Shown here: one piece after another, positions 54,796 to 63,719 of the stretch | How the letters are laid out: each line of letters starts with the position of its first letter | Numbering within the stretch: position 1 is the stretch's first letter | DNA from: Leptotrichia sp. oral taxon 847 | Lineage (GTDB): Bacteria; Fusobacteriota; Fusobacteriia; Fusobacteriales; Leptotrichiaceae | DNA length: 64,000 nucleotides | Assembly (NCBI RefSeq): GCF_001553645.1 | Contig: NZ_CP014231.1 | Coordinates: forward strand, 1,240,001 to 1,304,000 | Reading direction: 5' to 3' | The notes under the pieces: generated by a model | The model's database searches: none | Told to the model about the DNA's origin: nothing | What the model saw: the letters and a program-made list of their open reading frames with translations, nothing else | Position numbers and translations under genes: made by a program

Positions 54796-55304
54796 AAATA
54801 ATTAATATAAAATTTAGAAAAACAAAAAAGGTTTATCCGTTTATAATTAATGAATTGGAGAATTATAAAAAAGGAGATTATGTGTTGGTTGACACTATTC
54901 GTGGGGAGCAAATTGGAATTGTTTTGGATACTGTGTTGAATCAAGAAAAGATTCTAGCGGAAAAAGAAGAGCTCAAAATGCGGGAAGTTAAGAGAAAATT
55001 GAGCCAAAATGAGGTAAATAAACTTGCTGAATTGGACAAAAGAGCGGATGAAGCTTATTTTAGATGTAAAAAGATTGTGAAAAGACTTCTTCCTGAAATG
55101 AATCTTGTAATAGGCGAATATACTTTTGATGAAAATAAATTAATTTTTTATTTTACGGCGGAAAAAAGGCTGGATTTTAGGGAATTGGTAAAAGAAGTGA
55201 ACAGAACTTTTAAAAAAAGAGTGGAATTTTATCAGATTAAAGTAAACGATGAAGGTCGTATCTTATCAGCATTTGGAAAATATGGAAGAGAAATTTATTG
55301 GTAA
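54792..55304 (+). CDS. short PSP1/RicT-like protein
   Basis: A 170-residue protein with the PSP1 domain: YKKGDYVLVDTIRGEQIGIVL, KMREVKRKLSQNEVNKLAEL, MNLVIGEYTFDENKLIFYFTAEKRLDFRELVKEV. RicT (YaaT) is normally about 275 residues and continues GGIGPCGRELCC with Cys ligands for an Fe-S cluster. Here the chain ends FGKYGREIYW and stops exactly there, without those cysteines. The GTG start overlaps the radC stop. No continuation in another frame is seen after the stop, and a terminator follows. Confidence 0.82.
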   Translation: MKIINIKFRKTKKVYPFIINELENYKKGDYVLVDTIRGEQIGIVLDTVLNQEKILAEKEELKMREVKRKLSQNEVNKLAELDKRADEAYFRCKKIVKRLLPEMNLVIGEYTFDENKLIFYFTAEKRLDFRELVKEVNRTFKKRVEFYQIKVNDEGRILSAFGKYGREIYW

Positions 55305-55327
55305 TTTAAATTTTGAATCAAAAAATA

Positions 55328-55366
55328 GGTAAAAATTAGAAAATATCTAAAATTTACCTTTTTTAT
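55328..55366 (+). terminator. terminator after radC-PSP1
   Basis: AGGTAAAAATTAGA pairs with TCTAAAATTTACCT around a short loop, followed by TTTTTT. The remaining bases to 55498 hold nothing recognisable. Confidence 0.85.
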
Positions 55367-55498
55367 TTTCAAATTTTTTAAATTAAAGTAAGCTAACTTG
55401 TTAGAGTATAAGTTTTGTTTATCATAACTACACCAAGTTTATATAAAAGCATACAAAAATTATAGATATTCTTTTAATTTTTGTTTTTTATAAAAACT

Positions 55499-57982
55499 TT
55501 ACTCATTTTCCACATATTTTTTTATAATATTTTGTGCTTTCTTGCAAATTTCGTCATAACTGCCATCTGGCTTAAATTTTTCTAGCACTGCAACTTCAAT
55601 TTTTTTTGGTCTTGGAAATTTCATATATCTGGAGTACGCTTTAAATGCACCTTTTATACCGAGACACTGAATATCGATTCCCATTTCTTTGGCTATGATT
55701 GCAAAAACCTTTTTAAACTCGGCAACTTTGCCATCTTTTGTCCTTGCACCTTCAGGAAAGATTAATACGCTCTTTCCGCTTTTTAAATGTCCAACAATCT
55801 CTTCCACGCTTTTTCTTATATTTTTATTTATATCGACTAGTATAACGTTTCCGTGACTCACAAGAAGTTTCATAAAACCTTTTTTAAAATACCAGTCAAT
55901 CGCTAAAAATAAAGTGTTATTTAATATTTTTCGAGGAAGCAGAGTTCCTAATACAACTGGATCAGCAAAACTTTGATGGTTTGAAACAAAAATTTGCGGT
56001 TCTGTCGTAAGATTTTTTTTATTTATTTTTTTTGTTCTAAAATACAAATCAACTATTGGTTGAAGTGGTTTTAATATTTTTGTAACCCAACGATTTTTAT
56101 TGTCAACAATCGGTTTAGTTTCATCAATTATCTTTTTCCAGTCAACTTCATTATCTTCAATTTTTGTAGCTTTTTGGTTGATGTATTCAGAAAGTAAAAG
56201 CAAATTAGGCATTTTAGAAAACTCATCTTCATCCAGTCTAATTCCAAAATTACTTTCAATATATGCAAAAAATTCGACGATGTCAAGTGAGTCCATTCCA
56301 ATTTCAAGTTCTAGATTTTCTTGTGGCTGTGGAGCAATTCCCTTATTCTTTTTGACATATTCTTTTAAAATTTTGTAAATTTCGTTATCTGGCTCAATCA
56401 CTTTTTCTTTTTTATCCGTCTCACCTTTTTCGTATAAGTCTGGCAGCATAAATCTTCTTGTTTTTCCAACTCTTGTTTTCGGCAATTCATTTTCAAACAA
56501 TTTGTAATCCAGTATTTTTTCATAGTTATGAGCTTTTAAGTTGTAGTCTTCCACAATATTTTTTATGTAAGTTTTTGTGTTTGTAATATTTCTTTTTCTA
56601 AATTCCAATAAATCTGGAACGATTATTGCCGTAAGTTTATTTTTATGATTAAAAATCCCAATTTCTTTTATAAGACCGTTGCTTTTGGCAAGAACTCTGT
56701 CTTCTAGTGTTTCAGGGTCGATGTTTTTACCATTTGATAAAACAATCATCGTATTTCTTCTTCCACGAATTGTAACAAATCCTTCGTCATCAATTGTCAC
56801 CAAATCTCCAGTTTTAAACCAGCCGTCTTCGGTAATCACCTCTTTTGTCTTTTCAGGTTTTTTGTAATACCCTTTCATCACAATCGGTCCTTTTACCATA
56901 AGTTCTTCATTTTCAATCTTTACTTCGACATTAAAAAGTTTTTTCCCAACAGTTCCAATTTTTCTTTCTTTTTTAGAATTTACTGCTATAACTGGCGAAG
57001 TTTCAGTAAGTCCGTAACCCTCCAAAGAATAAATTCCCAAAGTTTCGTAAAATCTTGAAATTTCAGGATCCATTTTGGCTCCACCGACGACGATAAAATC
57101 CAAATGTCCTCCAAATTTTTTGTGAACTTTTGCAAACACTTTTCTTTTTAGCTTTATGGAATTTGATTTTTTCATAATTTGGTAAATAATTCTCGTTATG
57201 AATTTTGAATTAATTTGTTCCATAATTCCATCATAAAACAGCTTAAACACTCTAGGGACACCAATTAACGCCGTAACTCTATTTTTTTCAAGAGCTTCGA
57301 AAATCTCTTTACTTGCAATTTTTTCCACAAAAACGATGGAAGTCTGATATTTTAACATCAAAAGCACAGTCGCTGTAAGTGGCAAAATGTGGTGAAATGG
57401 AAGCAGCGCCAAAATTTGGTCACGGTAGTCAAAAATTCCTTTTTCATAAATTCCTTCCATTTCAGAATTTAGGTTGTCAAATGAAAGCATAACTCCTTTG
57501 GGATTTCCAGTCGTTCCAGAGGTGTAGAGCATAGCAGCAGTTTCATTTCCAGTCGGATTATTTAACTCAAAATCTGAATTTTTTATAGAATTTAACTTTT
57601 CTTCTGAGATTTTAACTTTATCAACATTAATTATTTTTATTTTATCCTTAAATTCATATTGATTGACAGCATCAATTATATTTTTTTGAGTTTCATCAGA
57701 ACACAAAATAATATCAGGATTTGCGTCATTTAACACATACAAAATTTCTTGAGGGTTGCTATTCGCATCAAGCGCAATTCCCGCCGAATTTTTATCCCAA
57801 ATGGCCATAAATCCATAAATCCACTCAGGACGATTTTCCATAATTATAAGTCCAAATCTGTCTTTTTCTAAATTTACTACATATTCTGAAAAATATTTAA
57901 TATTATTTATAAGCTCAGTATAATTTATATGTCTATTTTTAAAATCGACTAAAGCAAGTCTGTCCGCTCTTTGTAAAAACAT
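55499..57982 (-). CDS. Aas-like three-domain acyl-ACP synthetase / acyl carrier / acyltransferase
   Basis: An 827-residue fusion. Residues 1-510 are an AMP-binding adenylation domain (MLYTSGTTGNPKGVML, EGYGLTETSPVIAVN, GWFKTGDLVTIDDEGFVTIRGRR, LPKTRVGKTRR). Residues 545-620 are an acyl-carrier domain with IGMDSLDIVEF, the phosphopantetheine Ser. Residues 640-827 are a PlsC acyltransferase with NHQSFADP (HX4D) and LIFPEGARTKDG. E. coli Aas has acyltransferase and synthetase but no internal carrier domain. This version could activate a fatty acid, hold it on its own carrier and pass it to a lysophospholipid or glycerol-phosphate. AGGAGG precedes the ATG. Confidence 0.92.
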   Translation of the reverse strand: MFLQRADRLALVDFKNRHINYTELINNIKYFSEYVVNLEKDRFGLIIMENRPEWIYGFMAIWDKNSAGIALDANSNPQEILYVLNDANPDIILCSDETQKNIIDAVNQYEFKDKIKIINVDKVKISEEKLNSIKNSDFELNNPTGNETAAMLYTSGTTGNPKGVMLSFDNLNSEMEGIYEKGIFDYRDQILALLPFHHILPLTATVLLMLKYQTSIVFVEKIASKEIFEALEKNRVTALIGVPRVFKLFYDGIMEQINSKFITRIIYQIMKKSNSIKLKRKVFAKVHKKFGGHLDFIVVGGAKMDPEISRFYETLGIYSLEGYGLTETSPVIAVNSKKERKIGTVGKKLFNVEVKIENEELMVKGPIVMKGYYKKPEKTKEVITEDGWFKTGDLVTIDDEGFVTIRGRRNTMIVLSNGKNIDPETLEDRVLAKSNGLIKEIGIFNHKNKLTAIIVPDLLEFRKRNITNTKTYIKNIVEDYNLKAHNYEKILDYKLFENELPKTRVGKTRRFMLPDLYEKGETDKKEKVIEPDNEIYKILKEYVKKNKGIAPQPQENLELEIGMDSLDIVEFFAYIESNFGIRLDEDEFSKMPNLLLLSEYINQKATKIEDNEVDWKKIIDETKPIVDNKNRWVTKILKPLQPIVDLYFRTKKINKKNLTTEPQIFVSNHQSFADPVVLGTLLPRKILNNTLFLAIDWYFKKGFMKLLVSHGNVILVDINKNIRKSVEEIVGHLKSGKSVLIFPEGARTKDGKVAEFKKVFAIIAKEMGIDIQCLGIKGAFKAYSRYMKFPRPKKIEVAVLEKFKPDGSYDEICKKAQNIIKKYVENE

Positions 57983-58047
57983 ATATTTTCCTCCTTTTTT
58001 TAGATAAAAAAATTATATCACATTTTGGGTTGATACGCTATTTTTTT

Positions 58048-58101
58048 CTATTTTGGAGATAGTGTAAAAATTTTAGGGGCATATTTTGATTATAGGATGT
58101 T
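58048..58101 (+). repeat. direct repeat A, left copy
   Basis: About 53 bases starting CTATTTTGGAGATAGTGTAA and ending GATTATAGGATGTT recur at 58490-58542 with a few differences. They bracket the palindromic part of the region. Confidence 0.9.
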
Positions 58102-58132
58102 ATTTTGTTTAATATAGTTTTTTATTTTTTAC

Positions 58133-58163
58133 ATAAGGGGAAAGGACCGCCATTTCCCCTTAT
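58133..58163. repeat. perfect hairpin, 11-base stem
   Basis: ATAAGGGGAAA (58133-58143) pairs with TTTCCCCTTAT (58153-58163) around a 9-base loop. It has no downstream T-run on the + strand. Confidence 0.85.
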
Positions 58164-58200
58164 AATCCCCACGCTCGTCTAAGCATTTTTTTGAAGCAAA

Positions 58201-58359
58201 GCCGAAACTCACTTCGTTCAGACAGTCGTCTTTACTCCAAAAAAATCACGACACCTTTTGTATAATAGTAAAATTTAAACCGTCGGAGCATTTTTATGTG
58301 CTGACAAAACTGTCTGAGCGAAAGCGAGTTTTTTGGCAGTGCATAAAAATGCCGAAGAC
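58201..58359. repeat. large imperfect palindrome
   Basis: GCCGAAACTCACTTCG plus TTCAGACAG (58201-58225) is nearly the reverse complement of CTGTCTGAGCGAAAGCGAG plus TTTTTTGGC (58310-58337). A second pair, GTCGGAGCATTTTTATGTGC (58282-58301) and GTGCATAAAAATGCCG (58339-58354), interlocks with it. The shape resembles non-autonomous palindromic elements. Confidence 0.7.
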
Positions 58360-58386
58360 TAGCCGGGGTGCAGGGGTGCGGCGATG

Positions 58387-58466
58387 AGCACTTCTGCTTA
58401 AAAAAGAAAAAATTATTTTAGTAACTTTCTGGATTGAATAAGAAACTTAAAATAGAAGTTTTTATT
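58387..58466 (+). repeat. intergenic repeat B, copy 1 (empty-site form)
   Basis: About 80 bases from AGCACTTCTGCTTAAA to AAAATAGAAGTTTTTAT. They recur at 58547-58621 and, reversed, at 42648-42709 next to the insertion sequence. Here the repeat runs directly into CCTAAATATTTTACTCTGT (58470-58488), which is the other flank of that insertion sequence. Confidence 0.85.
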
Positions 58467-58489
58467 TCCCCTAAATATTTTACTCTGTC

Positions 58490-58542
58490 CTATTTTGGAG
58501 ATAGTGTAAAATTTTAGGGAAACATTTTGATTATAGGATGTT
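58490..58542 (+). repeat. direct repeat A, right copy
   Basis: Second copy of the element at 58048-58101, differing at a handful of positions. It is followed after four bases by the second copy of repeat B. Confidence 0.9.
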
Positions 58543-58546
58543 GAAG

Positions 58547-58621
58547 AGTACTTCTACTTAAAAAAATAAATATTTTAGTAATTTTGTAAGTTGAATGGGA
58601 AACTTAAAATAGAAGTTTTTA
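58547..58621 (+). repeat. intergenic repeat B, copy 2
   Basis: About 75 bases from AGTACTTCTACTTAAA to AAAATAGAAGTTTTTAT, matching 58387-58466. Here the sequence after the repeat diverges (GAGTTATG). Confidence 0.85.
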
Positions 58622-58716
58622 TGAGTTATGACAGAACACTCCCAATTTTAGTCGTGAGATGTTCAGTTAAATAAAGAGCAATTCTATTTTGTAATAAAAT
58701 TGCTCATTTAAACTAT

Positions 58717-58968
58717 TTATGGTTTTAGGTTAGGATGTTTCTTAAAATATTCTTCCCTCACTTTTTTGTAATTAGTAGGTGGTTTTCGATTGGGGTCAGG
58801 ATATTTTGCCAAATCAAGAAAACTAAATCTTCTCATATTCATAGCATCTTTTTTTGTAGATTTTGTTCTAGTTGATGTTGTTTTTCTTTTTGTTTTTTTA
58901 GACCCTTTACTTGCTGAAGAGGCAAATAAAGATATTACGAGTGTTAATAATAGTATAATTTTTTTCAT
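58717..58968 (-). CDS. small exported basic protein
   Basis: An 83-residue protein with a clear signal peptide (MKKIILLLTLVISLFASSA), then a Lys/Thr/Ser-rich stretch (KGSKKTKRKTTSTRTKSTKK) and a short end with FLDLAKYPDPNRKPP and REEYFKKHPN. GGAAGG-type ribosome sequence precedes the ATG. The strongly basic middle could bind the envelope or nucleic acid. No family is recognised. Confidence 0.7.
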   Translation of the reverse strand: MKKIILLLTLVISLFASSASKGSKKTKRKTTSTRTKSTKKDAMNMRRFSFLDLAKYPDPNRKPPTNYKKVREEYFKKHPNLKP

Positions 58969-59006
58969 ATATTTTTCCTTCTTTCTTTTTTTATAATTTT
59001 TTTATT

Positions 59007-61046
59007 TTAATTTAACAAGGCATACCCTTGTGAACTCATCGCAGCCTGAACTTCTCCTGCATTATTATATTTTTCTGTGGAAAAAGAGTTAGATTTTATT
59101 TCTTTATAAGAAGTAATATTATTGTTTTTATCTAAAACTATTTTCCCAATTTCAACTGGTTCAAAAGATTCAGTGTTGCCAAAAAATCCAGCAAATGTGT
59201 TTTGAATGAAATATTTAACTGATAAATTTCCATTTTCATCTTGTTTGTAATAAATTCCTGCTAAATTAGGATTGTCGGAAGAATTATCATCTTTTTGCAA
59301 TTCAATTTTTCTTTGTGCAAGTTTTGTAATATAATTTTTCAAATCTTTTACTTGATTGGCATTTTTAGCATATTCAAGAAGTCCACTGACTTTTATTTTA
59401 AATTTGCTGTTTTGAGGACGAATTTTTAATTTTTTTGCTACGTCTTTATTGTAAGAAATGTCAACATCTATTGTATCCCCATTTTGTATTCCTTCAGTTT
59501 TTGAAAAATTAAATGTAATTCCTCCTTCTTTTGCAAACTCTTCCTCTTTTTTAGGTTTTTCTGTATTGCTATTTGCAGTTTCTAGAGGAAATTCAGGATT
59601 TTGATAATTTGTTATTTTCCCGCTTCCAGAAGCTCCGTCAATTCTAACCGTATAATATTTATTAAAGTCAAAATTTTGCAAAAATATAAAATTTGCACAG
59701 ATGTAGTATAGTGCAATAATTCCTATTACAGCAATTCCAATAGTTGTATATTTTTTCTTTTTCTCAGGATCCATTGCATTTATTTTTTTAGCTCCGTTAT
59801 TCCATTCTGATTTTATATCTTCAATTTCTACATTTTTTCCTTTAAAAATAACAAAATAATTAGTTACTACTGAACCTAGTGAAGTTATCAAAGTTAATAT
59901 TAAAACAAATTGTGTAAAACCTAAATTTGGTGCTGAACCTGTCGCTGCTCCAAACATACCTGACAAGGAAGTGAACGCTTTTATAACTTTATTTACCGCA
60001 TATATTTCTAAAAGTCCTAATATTCCAAATCCGAAGATAAAGTAATAATTTAGATTCTTTAATTTTTCTATTTTATTTTCTTTTTTTGCTTTTAGATAAA
60101 TTAAAACAGTAACTGCAATTACAGCGATTACTATTAAATTCAAAATGCCTTGCAATGTTTTTGCTGTTGAGATAAATCCCATTCCTTCTCCCAGTGTATT
60201 CATCCCACTGTTAAACAAATTGTCTAAAGAACTCGAACTAGCAGCTTCTGAGGCAAGTTTTTTTGCATTAAAATACAAACTCAAACCTTTTATTCCAGCA
60301 TAAAGAAGTATTACGGAAGCTATTGTTGACAACCAAAATATTATTTTTAAAAAAAGTTTACTATTTTCATTATCTTTTTGTAAAATATTATCTAAAAATC
60401 CTGGTTGTGAAACATTTTCAGAATTATTATTTGCATTTGAGCTATTAATTATTTGACTTTGTTTATTATCTGTATTTTCCAAATTTTGAGCTATGTTATT
60501 ATTAACATTAACGCCATTATCTTTTTGAAAAACAATAGGATAGTTTTTTAATAATGTAAGAGCAGAAAATACAATGCAGGCGATTAAAGCAACTAAACCT
60601 ACAATTACAGCAAATTTTGAAAGAAATTCTGGCATCAAGCCTATCATAGATAGGAGTAATATAACAAGAATTACAATACCTGATATTGCTAGTCTAAAAG
60701 GATTTGCATAATTTGGAATATTCATTTTTTGAAAATTATTAGAATTTAATGCTTTAGAACGAATATTAAAGATTACAACTATATTTATTATACTTGCAAT
60801 TCCAAAAATAGCTAAAAGAGTTATTAATAATTTCATTGAGTTAAATCCATCAACTGCTCCTCCAATCATTCCGCCAAATCCGCTTGTAAGTTGTCCCAAT
60901 ATTCCAATTATTTTTATAAGAACAATTGCTAATGTTACAAATATTACGGCACTTAACCAAAATAATAATTTTATTTCTCCAAATTCTATCAAATTATTGG
61001 TGTTTTGGTTATTTGTTTTGTTTTCTATATTTTTATTATTATCCAT
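59007..61046 (-). CDS. large membrane protein of unknown function with C-terminal soluble domain
   Basis: About 679 residues. Two similar blocks of membrane helices (residues 20-165 and 225-400) each start with a KLLFWLS/KIIFWLS helix and contain a small-residue-rich loop, which suggests an internal duplication. A further helix near 445-465 leads to a soluble domain that opens YTVRIDGASGSGKITNYQNP, like the Gly-rich opening of repeat domains in some Gram-positive membrane proteins. Asn-rich linkers lie at the N-terminus and near residue 200. The ATG at 61046 has AGGAGG in front; an earlier start is rejected. Confidence 0.75.
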   Translation of the reverse strand: MDNNKNIENKTNNQNTNNLIEFGEIKLLFWLSAVIFVTLAIVLIKIIGILGQLTSGFGGMIGGAVDGFNSMKLLITLLAIFGIASIINIVVIFNIRSKALNSNNFQKMNIPNYANPFRLAISGIVILVILLLSMIGLMPEFLSKFAVIVGLVALIACIVFSALTLLKNYPIVFQKDNGVNVNNNIAQNLENTDNKQSQIINSSNANNNSENVSQPGFLDNILQKDNENSKLFLKIIFWLSTIASVILLYAGIKGLSLYFNAKKLASEAASSSSLDNLFNSGMNTLGEGMGFISTAKTLQGILNLIVIAVIAVTVLIYLKAKKENKIEKLKNLNYYFIFGFGILGLLEIYAVNKVIKAFTSLSGMFGAATGSAPNLGFTQFVLILTLITSLGSVVTNYFVIFKGKNVEIEDIKSEWNNGAKKINAMDPEKKKKYTTIGIAVIGIIALYYICANFIFLQNFDFNKYYTVRIDGASGSGKITNYQNPEFPLETANSNTEKPKKEEEFAKEGGITFNFSKTEGIQNGDTIDVDISYNKDVAKKLKIRPQNSKFKIKVSGLLEYAKNANQVKDLKNYITKLAQRKIELQKDDNSSDNPNLAGIYYKQDENGNLSVKYFIQNTFAGFFGNTESFEPVEIGKIVLDKNNNITSYKEIKSNSFSTEKYNNAGEVQAAMSSQGYALLN

Positions 61047-61119
61047 TTTTCCTCCTGTTTTTAATTTAAACAAAATAACTTTACATTTTTTAGTATAAAT
61101 TTAAAATAATTTATATGGA

Positions 61120-62289
61120 TTATTTTTCATATTCTTTTATTATAAGAACAAATTTTTTCTCTTCTGGATTTAAAATTTCATCTGTATTATATCTTCCGTT
61201 GTACCAACTTTTTTTAGAAAAATAATCAGCATATTCACGACTTTTTGTGAATATATATCCCTTTTTTGCAAATAGCGTATTTCTTATATATCCCAATTTT
61301 TGTTTTGAAAAAGTCTTTAGTATGTCTTTGTTATTTTTGTGCATAACCTCGTCGTAAACTCTGTCCAATGTCGCCAAATCATCGTCATTTTGATTAGACT
61401 GTGCTGGTGAAGTAATTGGATTAGGATTAGTTGAATTTGCTGCATCTGTTGTATTTGGAGCAGCAGTTCCTGTATTTTGCTGTACTGGCTGTTCTGGAGC
61501 TGGAGTAGAAGGATTTGTGTTTTCTCCAGTAGCTGACATTATTCTTCTAAATAAAGTCATTCCATTTTCAAGCACCATATTAATTTCACTTAATTTTCTA
61601 ACTCCAGACAATATTTCGCTTTTTTGTTTTTTGGAATCAAGTTTATATTGTGTTTCAGAAACTTCTCCAGTTGAGTTGTCAAAGTTATAGTAAATTTTAT
61701 AAATTCCGCCATTTTCTTCAACTACTCCACTTACATATTTTTGATAATCTTCTTCTTTTACTTCCAAATTTTTCAAAGTTTTTCCATTTTTTTGAATTTC
61801 TCCATCCAAAGTTACAAAATCCATTGAATACAAGTTTTTATCATATTTTGTAGCAACCTTTACAATTTTTCGATTATCGATAGAAGCAGGATCATCAGAA
61901 TAATCTACAACAGTTGTTACACTATTTTCAGTTTGAGTAAGCTGCATAAGTTTTCCTTGCTCATAAACTTGCACTTTCTTCGTTCCAGTCAATTTATAAT
62001 TTATTTCAGTTTCCCCTTGCAATTTTCCATTACTTACAAAGAAATATCCGCTTTTTTGTGGAAGATCAAATGTAATTTTTCCTGTAAAAATTGCTCCTTT
62101 ATAATAGATAAAATCGTTGTCGACCCTAAAATCAGTTGAATTTAATGCAACCGTAGCTCCTTGTGGATTTTGCGGCTTTGTATAAGTAGCAGATTGATAT
62201 CTAGTATCTTTTGCATTATTATCCTTATTTTGGTTTGAACAAGATGCCATAAGTGCCAAAATAAGAACTACTATTGATAGTTTTTTCAT
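61120..62289 (-). CDS. lipoprotein with C-terminal YARHG domain
   Basis: About 389 residues. The signal peptide ends in the lipobox LMASC. The middle (residues 40-250) consists of repeated beta-strand pairs of the MORN-like antitoxin type (FVSNGKLQGETEINYKL, VYEQGKLMQLTQ). A Pro/Thr/Asn-rich linker follows. The end has LGYIRNTLFAKKGYIFTKSREYADYFSKKSWYNGRYN, the YARHG domain (PF13308), of unknown role at the cell surface. The ATG at 62289 has AAAGGA in front. It lies 73 bases upstream of the membrane-protein gene. Confidence 0.82.
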   Translation of the reverse strand: MKKLSIVVLILALMASCSNQNKDNNAKDTRYQSATYTKPQNPQGATVALNSTDFRVDNDFIYYKGAIFTGKITFDLPQKSGYFFVSNGKLQGETEINYKLTGTKKVQVYEQGKLMQLTQTENSVTTVVDYSDDPASIDNRKIVKVATKYDKNLYSMDFVTLDGEIQKNGKTLKNLEVKEEDYQKYVSGVVEENGGIYKIYYNFDNSTGEVSETQYKLDSKKQKSEILSGVRKLSEINMVLENGMTLFRRIMSATGENTNPSTPAPEQPVQQNTGTAAPNTTDAANSTNPNPITSPAQSNQNDDDLATLDRVYDEVMHKNNKDILKTFSKQKLGYIRNTLFAKKGYIFTKSREYADYFSKKSWYNGRYNTDEILNPEEKKFVLIIKEYEK

Positions 62290-62307
62290 ATTTAAATATT
62301 TCCTTTC

Positions 62308-62328
62308 TCTAGCAGTTTGTGGACTGCT
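62308..62328 (-). other. hairpin upstream of the YARHG lipoprotein gene
   Basis: AGCAGT and ACTGCT form a six-pair stem just before the ribosome site. A related but less perfect sequence (CTCTCTGTTTTTGGACTACTCAT) lies near 62948, before the next gene upstream, so the intergenic regions here share a short common element. Confidence 0.45.
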
Positions 62329-62385
62329 CATATTTATAATTTTTATTTGACAATCCCAAATTTTCTTTTCAAAATTCTATCAAAA

Positions 62386-62844
62386 TTATTTAATTTCATC
62401 AGTAAATGGCAATTTTTTGTAGTCTGCCGCTTCAAAACCAAAATAGTTTTTTACAGTTTTCTCAAAAAATCCGACATTTTCAAAGCCAAGCTCAGATGAT
62501 TTTGAGTAACCTGTTCCACGCATTTCTACAGTATAGTTTTTTTCAAAATTTAATTTTGTACCCGCATTAAAGTATGTTTTATGATTAGCCTTTAACTTTT
62601 TATTAAAAAATTTATATGGAGCTACATTATCGCTTCTTCCCCAAGTGTATCCAAGAGCTACATCATTGTATTCTTTTCCGTTAATATTACAAACTTTATA
62701 AAATCTAAAAAATTCTCCCGCTCCAGAACCATGATCTCCACCAATAGATGTAATTCCTGTGCAATAGCTTCCTTTTTTTGTTACGATTGTTTGTCCAAAC
62801 GCAAAACTTCCTAATAATAATCCGACTAATAATAATTTTTTCAT
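62386..62844 (-). CDS. small exported protein of unknown function
   Basis: About 152 residues with a signal peptide (MKKLLLVGLLLGSFAFG). The mature part has two cysteines (SYCTGI and KVCNINGKEY) that could form a disulfide, and mixed beta patterns (FRFYKVCNINGKEYNDVALGYTWG). The ATG at 62844 is chosen because AAAGGAAG lies 8 bases upstream; a GTG at 62853 is too close. No family is recognised. It is in a run of envelope-protein genes on the same strand. Confidence 0.72.
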   Translation of the reverse strand: MKKLLLVGLLLGSFAFGQTIVTKKGSYCTGITSIGGDHGSGAGEFFRFYKVCNINGKEYNDVALGYTWGRSDNVAPYKFFNKKLKANHKTYFNAGTKLNFEKNYTVEMRGTGYSKSSELGFENVGFFEKTVKNYFGFEAADYKKLPFTDEIK

Positions 62845-62987
62845 TATTTTCACTTCCTTTTTTTAGTTATGTTTTTGTAAATTATTTTCTTTTAATTTAA
62901 TAAAATATATCTTCTGATTTAAAAAATTTACTATTTAAATATTTCATTTCTCTCTGTTTTTGGACTACTCATGATTATATTTTATAA

Positions 62988-63689
62988 TCAAAATTTTTTA
63001 TTTCTATTGTCCATTCTTTCTTTAATTTGTTGTGCTTCTGAATCAGAAATAATTCTTTCGTTTTCATTGTGAACTCCGTATTGTTGTCTTTTATAAGCAG
63101 CCATGTCAATATCATCTTGAACTTCTTGAATTCTATTTGATGCTATCCCCGCTACAAAGCCTGTAATACTTAGGAATTTGAATACTACGTAAGCCGCTGC
63201 AACAAATAAAATTATTGGTATAGCAAACAATAATCCAAAAAATGCTAAAATTCCTATGCCAATTAGTTTTAGAAGTAAAAGTATGTATTGTTTTGTATCT
63301 GTAGCTTCTTCTCTGCCTATATTTTTTTCTGAAGTTAGATATCGTTTATTTAATACAGCAAAAATAATTGCATTAGCTACTGCATGTAAAGAGTATCCAA
63401 TCATAAAAATAGTTGATTCATCTATATGTGCATAATTCAAAAAATTTAAAATGGCAAAAATACCTTGTAAAATAAGTATTACCAAAAGACTTATAACCAT
63501 ACCTCCGATAAGTCCTGCTACCCAGTAAATTACAGCATATGTAATCCATATTCTTCCTTTTGTTATTCCTTCATTAGCTTTTCGTCTTGCTGCTTTAAAT
63601 ATAATAAACATATGTAGCAATATTGCTGCTAAAAATATAGATTTCATTATTAATGAAGAGTCATTAATAACTGCTATAAAATGGTTCAT
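62988..63689 (-). CDS. membrane protein of unknown function
   Basis: A 233-residue protein with about five membrane helices (for example MKSIFLAAILLHMFIIFKAA, WITYAVIYWVAGLIGGMVISLLVILILQGI, YILLLLKLIGIGILAFFGLLFAIPIILFVAAAYVVF) and a charged cytoplasmic tail (IISDSEAQQIKERMDNRNKKF). AAAGGAAAG precedes the ATG. No family is recognised. Confidence 0.75.
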   Translation of the reverse strand: MNHFIAVINDSSLIMKSIFLAAILLHMFIIFKAARRKANEGITKGRIWITYAVIYWVAGLIGGMVISLLVILILQGIFAILNFLNYAHIDESTIFMIGYSLHAVANAIIFAVLNKRYLTSEKNIGREEATDTKQYILLLLKLIGIGILAFFGLLFAIPIILFVAAAYVVFKFLSITGFVAGIASNRIQEVQDDIDMAAYKRQQYGVHNENERIISDSEAQQIKERMDNRNKKF

Positions 63690-63719
63690 ATTTCTTCTTT
63701 CCTTTCTTTTTTATTTTTT

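Larger units (their letters stand above)
57983..58716. other. 734-base gene-free region rich in repeats
   Basis: No coding frame is supported. The region is a mosaic of direct and inverted repeats listed separately, and its middle part (58133-58390) is richer in G+C than the rest of the window. It is probably a cluster of non-coding mobile or palindromic elements. Confidence 0.7.

Noticed and set aside
58130-58390. Small coding genes in the G+C-richer intergenic region
   Set aside because: All frames are short, interrupted by stops, and dominated by the palindromes.
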